A DNA stretch of 64,000 bases from Macrotis lagotis (Eukaryota; Chordata; Mammalia; Peramelemorphia; Peramelidae). Below, in pieces: positions 56,041 through 64,000 of the stretch; the first letter of the stretch is position 1, and each line of letters opens with the position of its first letter. Location: positions 226,149,199 to 226,213,198 of the forward strand of contig NC_133663.1 in NCBI RefSeq assembly GCF_037893015.1. Reading direction: 5' to 3'. The position numbers and the translations under genes are program-made. Under the pieces are notes generated by a model. That model was not told the DNA's origin. It worked only from the letters and a program-made list of their open reading frames with translations, and ran no database searches.

Positions 56041-58361
56041 AATCCCTGGATATTCTTAAAATTTTGTTTCACCGTGTGAATTTAGTTACAATTTTTCTAG
56101 CTGATTAAAGTAATTTTTTGGAAGTTTGTTTGGTAAGGCACTAATTAAGTAGTTTAATTTAGGTAGAATTGTAATTTTTATTCTATTAGCTCAGCCTATC
56201 CATGTGCAATTGATATTTTTTCAGTTATTTAAATCTGATTTTATTTGTGTGAAAAGTGTTTTATAATTGTTTTCATAGAGTTTCTGAGTCTGCCTTGGGA
56301 GGTAGATTCCCATGTATTTTATATTGTCTGAAGTTACTTTAAACAGGATTTCTCTTTCTAGCTCTTGCTGCTATATCTTTCTAGTAATATATAGAAATGC
56401 TGAGAATTTACATGGGTTTATTTTATATCCTGAGATTTTGCTAAAGTTACTATTTGTTTCTATTAGGTTTTTTTAGATGATTTTTTAGGATTCTCTAGGT
56501 ATACCATTATGTTATCTGCAAAGAATGAGAGTTTTGTTTCTTCCTTCCAAATTCTAATTCCTTCAATTTCTTTTTCTTCTCTTATTGCTGAAGCTAATAT
56601 TTCTAATATAATATTGAATAGTAGTGATAACAGGCATACTTGTTTCACCCCTGTTCTTATTGGAAATGTCTCCAGCTTATCCCCATTGCAAATAATACTG
56701 ATGGTTTCAGATAGATACTTCTATTCATTCTAAGGAACAATCCATTTATTTCTACATTCTCTAGTGTTTTTTACTAGGAATGGGGGCTGTATTTTGTCAA
56801 ATACTTTTTCAGCATCTATTGAGATAATCAAATGATTTCTGATAGGTTTGTTACTGATATAGTCAATTATACTGACGGTTTTACTGATATTGAACCAACC
56901 TTGCATTCCTGGGATAAATCCTGCTTGGTCAAAGTGTATAGAATCATTCTAGTGATAACTTGCTGTAATCACTTTACTAAGATTTTATTTAAGATTTTTG
57001 CATCCATATTCATTAGGAAAATTGCTCTATAATTTTCTTTCTCTGTTTTGACTCTTCCTGGTTTAGGTATCAGAACCATATTGGTGTCATAGAAGGAGTT
57101 AGGCAGAGTTCCATCTTCACCTATTTTTTCCCAAAGAGTTTATAAAGAATTGGAACTAATTATTCCTTAAATTCTTGATTGAATTCACTTGTGAATCCAT
57201 CTGGCCCTGGAGATCTTTTTTTCTTTAGGGAGTTCAATGATAGCTTATTGAATTTCTTTTTCTGAGATAGGGTTATTTAGGTATTTAATTTTTCCTCTTC
57301 ATTTAACCTGTGCAACTTATATTTTTGTAAATATTCATCCGTTTCACTAGATTATCAAATATATTGGCATACAGTTAGGCAAAATAATTCTGAATTATTA
57401 CTTTAATTTCCTCCTTATTAGTGGTGAGTTCACCTTTTTCAATTTATGATACTAGTAATTTGGATTACTTCTTTCTTTTTTTAAAACAAATTAACCAAAG
57501 GTTTAATAATTTTATTGTTTTTTTCATAAAACCAACTCTTGGTTTTATTCAATAGCTTTCTTGCTTTTGATTTTATTATTTTTTCCTTTAATTTTTAGAA
57601 TTTCTAATTTGGTATTTAATTGGGAGTTTTTAATTTCTTTTTTTCCTCTAGATTTTTAGTTGCATGCTTAGCTCATTGATTTCCTCTTAATTTTATTCAT
57701 GTAAGCAATTAAAGATATAATATATTCCCTAATAACTGCCTTAACTGTATCCCATAAGTTTTGGTATATTGTCTTGTTATTGTCATTATCTAAGATGAAA
57801 TCATTAATTCTATCTATAATTTGTTGTTTGATCCACCCATTCTCTAAATTGAGGTTATTTAGTTTCCAATTAGTTTTAGGTCAATCTCTCCATGGTCCAT
57901 TATTGCATGTGATTTTTATTGCATTATGATTTGAGAAGGAAGTATTCACTATTTCTGTCTTTCTGCATTTGATTATAAGGTTTTTATGCCCTAGTACATG
58001 GTCAATTTCTCTGTAAGTGCCATGTACTACAGAAAAAAAAAGTATATTCCTTTCTATCCCCATTTAATTTTCTCCAAAGGTCTATCATGTCTAGATTTTG
58101 TAATATTCTAATTACTTCATTAACTTCCTTCTTGTTTATTTTATAATTAGATTTATCTATATCTGAGAGAGGGAGATTGAGTTCTCCTACCAGTAGAGAT
58201 TTGCTATGTCTTCCTGTAACTCATTCAGCTTTTACTCTAAGAATCTGGATGCTATACCACCTGGTACATACATATTTGGTATTGAAATTACTTTATTGCC
58301 TATGGTACCTTTTAAGAGGATATAATTTCCTTCCTTATCTCTTTTAATGAGATCTATTTTT

Positions 58362-58508
58362 TTTAGGTTTTTGCAAGGCAAATGGGGTTAAGTGGCTTGC
58401 CCAAGACCACACAGCTAGGTAATTATTAAGTGTCTGAGACCAGATTTGAACCCAGGTACTACTGACTCCAAGGCTGGTGCTTTATCCACTACACCACCTA
58501 GCTGCCCC
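58362..58508 (-). repeat. Marsupial SINE with perfect TSD inside L1
   Basis: Reverse copy: 'tttgcaaggcaaatggggtt', 'agaccagatttgaacccagg' and 'cactacaccacctagctgcc'. The 16-bp duplication 'aatgagatctattttt' (58346-58361 and 58509-58524) is identical and lies in the L1 endonuclease region. Confidence 0.96.
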
Positions 58509-59849
58509 AATGAGATCTATTTTTGCAGCTGCTTTGTCTGAGATAAGGATTGCTACCTCTGACTTTTTCACTTCAGCTGAAGCAAAATATATTCTGCTCC
58601 AACCTTTTATCTTCACTCTATATGTATCTCTCTGCTTCAAATGAGTTCCTTTTAAGCAGCATATTGTACATTATGGTTTTTAATCCACTCTGCTATTTGC
58701 ATACATTTTATGCATTCACATTCAAAGTTATAATTACTAACTCTTTATTGCCCTCCATCTATCTTCCCTCTGTTTGTCTTTTTCCCTTTTTTCACTTTAT
58801 CCATATTCCCCAGTATTTTACTTCTGAATATCATCTCTTTCAGTGTGTTTGCCCCTTGTATCCAATCCCCTCCCCTTTCTTTCCCCTTTCCCTTTCCCTT
58901 TCTTCCTTTCCTTCCTTCTTTTAGTTCCTCTTTTCCTCCCCTCCCCCTTTCCCTTTTAATATTTGAAAGGAAAGATAAACTTCTTAACTGAGTATCTGTG
59001 TGTCAAAAGTGATTTTTCAAAAGATATTTAAAACTGTTGGTTTTAAAAAACAAGAAGAGGAAGATGCTGATTCTTCAAATTTACATCTAGAGAGGCGGTA
59101 ATGGGAAATTAATTTGCAAGATTTTCCTTCTCATAAGGGAAAAAAGTCTGTAACATATGTTAAATGTTCCCTCTTTTTAGAGGATGCCTATGGGTGAGGA
59201 ACAAATTATCATATGCTCCTTTTGCTTTTCTGTATTTCTTTTGGTATCTTGGAGAGCAGCAATTGGCTAAGAGGAATAAAAACATGAAATTCAAATTTTC
59301 CTAATTTACTCAAGGACAGCTGAGAAGAATGTGAAGGCTCTCTTCTATGAGGCCAGGGCTATCAGACATATAGACCCAGGAAAAAAGAAAAAAAAAATAT
59401 ATATATATATACATACACACACAAAGAGAGAGAGAGGCCTATAAGAATCTAAAAAGGAATAGTTGAAACACTAGACAATCAGGATTCAAAAAGACCAAAA
59501 ATCCAAAAAAAGAAACTGGATCAGAGCTATCCAAACATACAGGCAGCAGTCACATGTCTGTTTACAGCCAAAACCAGATTACAATGTAATTGGGAACTGT
59601 TTCACATTTTTTGGTTTAATATTTTAGCAAAAATGTTAAGCTTTATTGCTTAATATTAACATTGACTTAGAAAATTGTAATAGATAATGCTAACATGTGA
59701 TTTTATAAGTCAATAATGGCCTCAAATCCATTTGACATTTGACACCATTGGACCAGAGCACAACTTCACAATTACAAGAAGAGAGAGATATGATTAAACA
59801 GCAGTTGTTCTGTAAATTCTAGTGGTTTTAATGGTTTCGATTCAAGTCA

Positions 59850-60000
59850 GGAAGGAAGGAAACAAGCATTTATTAAGAATTTATTATGTGCCAGATACTA
59901 TGTTAAGGATTTTACAAATATTTCATTTGCTTCTCACAACAGCCCTGGCAGATAGGTGCTATGTGATAACAACAAAAAAAAAAAAGAACAATGTTGGACT
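59850..60000 (+). repeat. MIR/ancient repeat fragment
   Basis: 'caagcatttattaagaattt', 'attatgtgccagatactatg' and 'cttctcacaacagccctggc' are typical of an old mammalian repeat. Confidence 0.45.
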
Positions 60001-60014
60001 ACCTTAATAAGCAT

Positions 60015-60256
60015 GCTCTTATTGAGTTGTTTCAGTCATGTCTGACTCTTCATAAGCCCATTCTTGAGGTTTTCTTGGCAGAAATACTAGAGTAATTGGT
60101 CTTTTCCTTCTCCAACATTTGTGATAGATAAGAAAACTGAGAGAAACAGAGCTAAGTGACTTGCCCAGGGTCACAGAACTGTCAAGTGTGGGGTTAGATT
60201 TGAACTCTTGAAGATGAGTCTTCATGATTGGAGTCACTGTACCACCTAACTACCTA
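60015..60256 (-). repeat. Mar1-type SINE
   Basis: 'gttgtttcagtcatgtctga', 'ggttttcttggcagaaatac', 'gtgacttgcccagggtcaca' and 'actgtaccacctaactacct' in reverse order. Confidence 0.85.
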
Positions 60257-60294
60257 GAAATAAGGAAATGATATCTTATTCTATTGTCCCTTAT

Positions 60295-60950
60295 CAGGTC
60301 ACTTATGGTATATGAATTCAATTCAGAATGCCAAGATTTAAGAAGGACATTGATAAGTATAACCTATATCAGATTATTCACTCTCATGAATGGGGGAAAG
60401 TAAGGAAAGGAAGTAGAAAAATGTGGAACTCAAAAGCTTACAAAAAGATGAATGTTGAAAACTATCTTTGCATGTAATTGAAAAAATCAAATAACATTCA
60501 AAAAGGGACAGTGATAAGTTGGAAAGTATCCAGAGAAGAACAACCCTTGTAGTGAAAGACTTCAAATCCATGAAGGAATTAGACTTGTTTTATCCACTGG
60601 AGAAGACCCCCCCAAAAAAAATAAAATGACTCTGTCTTCAAATATTTGAAGGAATTTTATGTAGAGGACATATTTATACTTAGTCTTTAAGGGAAAAAAA
60701 ACAAGGAAATGTGTAGAAGTCACAAAGAGGCAAATTTAGACTTTTTTTTTTTTGTCAAGAAAGAAAATGAGAGTGTCCAAAAGTGGAATGGATTGCTTTT
60801 GAGGTTTATGTTTCTTCCACCTTAAAGGTCTTCAAGCAGAAGTTGGATGGCCACTTGCCAGGTATGTTGTAGTGGAAACTCTTCTTGTGTATTAGTTGAA
60901 CTAGGGTCACTGAAGGCCCTTCCAACTCTTGAATTCTTTGATTCTGTGAC
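60295..60950 (+). repeat. L3/CR1-type LINE 3' region split by an L1 3' end
   Basis: Left part 'attcagaatgccaagattta', then after the insertion 'gtgataagttggaaagtatc', 'cagagaagaacaaccc', 'gtccaaaagtggaatggatt', 'aagcagaagttggatggcca' and 'ggcccttccaactcttgaat' followed by 'tctttgattctgtg' follow the CR1/L3 order up to its repeated 'attctatg'-type terminus. Confidence 0.7.
60360..60500 (+). repeat. L1 3' end (second subfamily) inside L3/CR1
   Basis: 'tagaaaaatgtggaactcaa', 'aagatgaatgttgaaaacta' and 'tgcatgtaattgaaaaaatc' match the 3' end at 5.4-5.5 kb. Diverged duplications 'aaggacattgataagt' (about 60344-60359) and 'agggacagtgataagt' (about 60505-60520) flank it. Confidence 0.6.
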
Positions 60951-61187
60951 ACCTTTTGTTTCCCAGAAGGAATGCACTTGCAGTTACATAATTCTAAGTA
61001 CACATATCTACGCGAAGAGTTAGAAAGATCACAAGCCCCAAAGAATCATGACAATCATTTAACAAACCTCAAAATGCCAGGCTGAGTGTACATTTTGTAT
61101 TTTGTTCTAGAGGTAATCAACAACAATTAAAAATTGTGAACAAAGTATTTCTTTGATCATATCTAGGTCTTAAGAATATCAATTTGG

Positions 61188-61332
61188 GGCAGCTAGGTGG
61201 CATAGTGGATAGAGCACCAGCCCTAGAATCAGGAGGACCTGAGTTCAAATCTGACCTCAGACACTTAATAATGGCCTAGCTGTGTGACCTTAGGCAAGTC
61301 ATTTAACCTCATTGCCTTAATTTTTTTGAAAA
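61188..61332 (+). repeat. Marsupial SINE with TSD
   Basis: 'ggcagctaggtggcatagtg', 'gacctgagttcaaatctgac' and 'cctcattgccttaatttttt'. The 16-bp duplication 'aagaatatcaatttgg' is at 61172-61187 and 61333-61348. Confidence 0.94.
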
Positions 61333-61399
61333 AAGAATATCAATTTGGTAGCATTGTGGAGGATGAATGGAGAAGGAAGCAAAAGGAAGCAGAAACTGG

Positions 61400-62640
61400 T
61401 TTGGAGGCTTCTGAAATAGTTCAGCAGAAAGGTGATGAGGGCCTGAACCACAGTAGAGGCTTTATGAGTGGAAAGAACAGGCCAGATGCAATAGATTTCA
61501 TATGAAGGTCAAAGTGATTAGACTACAGAATACGTGGAAGAGAAGAAAGAGAGTGCCAAAAAGCAAAATGAAAATGAGAATTTGGGTAACTGGATGAATC
61601 CTATGCTCATAGAATGAAAGCTGAAAGTGACTTTAGACATAATTATGCCCCTGTCTCATTTTACAGATAAGGAAACTGTCCAAGCTCACACAGGTGGCAG
61701 AGGTAGGAAGGGTAACCTTAATAGAATGAGGGAAGTTTGGAAGAAGACTAAATTGGGGGAGGAGTAAGGGGAGGGGAAGAAGAGGTTCATTTTAGACATG
61801 TAGAGCTTGATGTCACCAAGGATATCTATGTGAAGCTTCCAGCAGGCAGAGAGAGATATCTAATGGACATAGAGATTTGGGAGTCTAGAGATGATAACAG
61901 AACTGAGGATAATGGATAATAGATGAGAGGGAGCTAATGAGTTCAACAATGCAAAGAATATACAAAAAAGGGCACAGAATAGACTTTTGGGATATGCCAA
62001 TACATATTATTGTTCAGTCATTTCAGTTGTATTCAACTCTTTGCAACCACATTTGAAGTTTTCTGGAGCAGTTTGCCATTTCCTTCCCCAACTCATTTTA
62101 TAGAAGAAGAAACTAAGGCCAACAGGGTTAAATGACTTTACCAGGGTCACACAGCTGGTAAGTATGTCTGAAGCCGGATGGAACTCAGGAAGATGAATGT
62201 CTTCCTGCCTCCAGGCTCTGACTCTATCCACTGCATTATTTACTAGATATCTAAAATGAAAGAAGGCAGAGAAAAAAGCAAGATAAAACCAAAAGATCTT
62301 GACAAGAAAGATCATTGGAATGAATCAATTAAGATGACACTTAATGGGGATATATGTAAAGTCTAAAACCTACTTGCATGATGCATGGAAAGGATACATA
62401 AAAGGAGAATAATTAAAACTGCTTCGTGAAAGCTGAGGTAGAAAAAATGTCTAGAGGAGGTGATAGTCAATGTTTAGCACTACTGAGAGGCAAGTAAATA
62501 GAGGACAGAAAAAAAAAAGACCACTGCATTTAGAGACTTAAAAAAAGACAATTTGTAGTATTGGAGAGCAACTTCACTCAAGCAGTGAGGTCAGATGCTA
62601 GACAGCAAGAGACTGAGAAGAGAGTGGTAGGTAAGGAAAA
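61400..62640 (+). repeat. Ancient mammal-wide LINE-type repeat with later insertions
   Basis: Motifs in order: 'ggtgatgagggcctgaacca', 'cattttagacatgtagagct', 'gcaggcagagagagatatct', 'gatttgggagtctagagatg', then after the Mar1 copy 'tactgagaggcaagtaaata' and 'agcagtgaggtcagatgcta'. They follow an old mammalian repeat whose exact family I cannot fix. A MIR (about 61600-61700) and a Mar1 copy (62008-62250) interrupt it. Confidence 0.45.
62008..62250 (-). repeat. Mar1-type SINE
   Basis: 'attgttcagtcatttcagtt', 'agcagtttgccatttccttc', 'accagggtcacacagctggt' and 'ctctatccactgcattattt' in reverse order. Confidence 0.85.
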
Positions 62641-62699
62641 AGAAACAAGGAATGAATGAATGAATGAGTCACCTTTCCAGGATGCTGGCTATATATAAT

Positions 62700-62823
62700 T
62701 TACCATCATTGTCATCTATAAAAGAAACTGAAGAGGGAAATGGCAACCCACTCCAATATCTCTGCTAAGAAAACCCTAAATGGCATCATGAAGAGTCAAA
62801 TGGGACTGAAAAATAACTAAACA
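62700..62823 (+). repeat. Mar1-type SINE, 3' half
   Basis: 'gaagagggaaatggcaaccc', 'actccaatatctctgctaag' and 'gaagagtcaaatgggactga' are the Mar1 3' half. The next SINE is inserted in its tail. Confidence 0.8.
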
Positions 62824-62976
62824 GGAGCGGCTAGGTGGCACAGTAGATAGAGCACCGGCCCTAGAGTCAGGAGGACCTGAGTTCAAATCCAACCTCAGAC
62901 ACATAACAACTATCTAGCTGTGTGGCCTTGAGAAAGCCACTTAACCCCATTGCCTTGCAAAAACTGAAAAAAAAAT
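62824..62976 (+). repeat. Marsupial SINE with TSD in a Mar1 tail
   Basis: 'gagcggctaggtggcacagt', 'gacctgagttcaaatccaac' and 'ccattgccttgcaaaaactg' plus A-rich tail. Perfect 15-bp duplication 'aaaaataactaaaca' at 62809-62823 and 62977-62991. Confidence 0.95.
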
Positions 62977-63016
62977 AAAAATAACTAAACAACATGAAAG
63001 AAATATATATAGCCTA

Positions 63017-63068
63017 GTGGTGGTGGTGGTGGTGTTGTGTGTGTGTGTGTGTGTGTGTATGTGTGTGC
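63017..63068 (+). repeat. TGG/TG microsatellite
   Basis: Six TGG units pass into a TG run with one interruption. Confidence 0.95.
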
Positions 63069-63439
63069 CAAAGACTACACAGGTCATTGATTAATATTTG
63101 ACCTTTAAACACAGAATAACAATTTCAGGGTGAGATATAACATTATTGTCTGATTTTCTTGAAAAAAAATATTATGAACTAATATTAGTTATGAACTTGT
63201 CATAAATTCACAAACTGAGTCATAAAAATATGCACATCATTCATAAACCAAAAAAGGAGAATTTGACATGAAATTGTAAATATATTTAGAGCTATTTAAT
63301 GTATGCATATATTTATGTTTAATATGGTATTAGCAATATTGTCCTGCTTGCCTGTGTCCCCTTCCGAACTTCCTTTAGTTCTCTTCTGGGTATTTTTCTG
63401 GGTATTTTAAAAATATTCATTGATGGCTTTCCTTTCTTT

Positions 63440-64000
63440 TCTTCTTGTGAGTTTTACTGTTACTTCTCCTCCTCATCTTTCGTCCTTTCCTCAAATAGTC
63501 TTTCCTTGCAACAAATAAAAATAATAAAGCAAAACAGATCATGTTGTATTGATCATGTCTGAAAATGTACGTCTCAATCTTCATCAGTCTATCAGTTCAC
63601 CACCCAAGGGATAGTAGGCATGCCTCTTCATCAGTCTTCTGGAATTATGTTTGGTCATTGCATTAATCAGAGTACTTAAGTCTTTAAAAGTTCTTTTTCT
63701 TTATATGGTTATGACCATTACATAAATAGCTCTCCTAGTTGTGCTTACTTCAATTTGCATCAATTCACACCAGTCTTTAAAGGGTACCCACTTTGTTTCT
63801 AGGTCTTTGCTAAAACAAAAGTGCCTCTATAAATATTTTTGTTCATATTTATTCTTTCCCTGTGTCCTTAATTTCATTGCTCTACAAACTTATTATAGGA
63901 TTATTAATAGACTGGTTTAGGAACTGTTTAGATATTCTATATTGCTTTTCAGAAATGTTAGAACAGTCTGTTTTTGTGCCTCTTTTCCTACACTTTATCC
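63440..64000 (-). repeat. Old L1 3' region, open at the window edge
   Basis: 'tcctagttgtgcttacttca', 'atttgcatcaattcacacca', 'ttctaggtctttgctaaaac' and 'gcctctataaatatttttgt' follow the reverse complement of the L1 ORF2 end and continue past base 64000. Diverged. Confidence 0.55.

Larger units (their letters stand above)
54185..59003 (-). repeat. L1, 5'-truncated, with two SINE insertions
   Basis: The 3' end is at about 54190, with the G-rich 3' UTR at about 54300-54330. The minus strand then runs up through the ORF2 C terminus, reverse transcriptase (FADNIMVYL-like catalytic box near 56515) and endonuclease ('FFSVVHGTYREIDHVLGHKN' near 58000; 'KGWSRIY'-like near 58600) to the ORF2 start region at about 58740 and the ORF1-ORF2 spacer. 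Many stops and shifts break ORF2. ORF1 is absent. SINEs at 55884-56040 and 58362-58508 are later insertions. A possible TSD 'tcaaaagtagtttttt' / 'tcaaaagtgatttttc' at the two ends is imperfect. Confidence 0.88.
51315..64000 (+). other. VEGFD: VEGFD intron 4 (partial)
   Basis: At least 12.7 kb, open at the right edge. It holds an old L1 fragment (about 52540-52840), MIRs, an RTE-related SINE, a 4.8-kb L1 with two SINEs, CR1/L3, Mar1 copies and old LINE sequence. About 51330-52540, 53681-54185 and 59004-59850 show no recognisable feature besides a short AT/CA/GA run (about 59392-59436). I searched for the next exon (a 'CSHSKKLCP'-like reading) and saw none. Confidence 0.8.

Noticed and set aside
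51315-64000. Search for VEGFD exon 5 and later exons
   Set aside because: No reading with the CSHSKKLCP or silk-type cysteine pattern and flanking splice sites was found; probably to the right of the window.
1-64000. CRISPR array, bacterial operon or mobile prokaryotic system
   Set aside because: Spliced vertebrate genes, SINEs and LINEs throughout; no regularly spaced direct repeats.

Overview
The window is marsupial-type nuclear DNA: AT-rich, intron-dominated and packed with marsupial SINE and LINE copies. It carries the boundary of two neighbouring host genes on the + strand. At the left are the last two coding exons of PIR (pirin; 2673-2739 and 5928-6043). About 350 bp past the PIR poly(A) signals, VEGFD (FIGF) begins: inferred 5' UTR from about 6571, then coding exons at 7120-7209, 46171-46381, 49744-49934 and 51166-51314. 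Splice sites and phases agree throughout. The four exons give 213 codons plus two bases: signal peptide, N-terminal propeptide, the VEGF/PDGF cystine-knot domain and the start of the C-terminal propeptide. The remaining cysteine-rich exons were not found and should lie beyond base 64000. PIR and VEGFD are also head-to-tail neighbours on human Xp22.2, so this is conserved synteny.

Layout: 1-2672 PIR intron; 2740-5927 last PIR intron; 6044-6570 PIR 3' UTR and spacer/promoter; 6571-7209 VEGFD 5' UTR and exon 1; 7210-46170 a 39-kb VEGFD intron 1; 46382-49743 intron 2; 49935-51165 intron 3; 51315-64000 start of intron 4. No other protein-coding host gene was recognised. The longer remaining open frames are parts of L1 elements or low-complexity artefacts.

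The introns hold layered retroposons. The youngest-looking are tRNA-derived marsupial SINEs of about 150 bp, many with intact target-site duplications (TSDs), and L1s. The oldest are MIR, L2 and L3/CR1-type fragments. Insertions can be ordered: L1 inside an ORF1-bearing L1-like element (24.8-30.3 kb), SINEs inside an L1 (54.2-59.0 kb), and a SINE and an L1 inside CR1/L3 copies. The SINE and L1 types suggest an Australian marsupial, perhaps a dasyuromorph, but the species call is tentative.

Most worth a second look: a 78-bp hairpin with perfect 30-bp arms (16622-16699); a SINE whose duplicated target now occupies the probable branch-point region of VEGFD exon 3; an upstream ORF in the VEGFD leader; a possible HAL1-like (ORF1-only) element carrying a SINE-like module; and an endonuclease-only L1 fragment flanked by a perfect direct repeat but lacking a poly(A) tail. 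No CRISPR, tRNA gene, rRNA or clear endogenous retrovirus was found.
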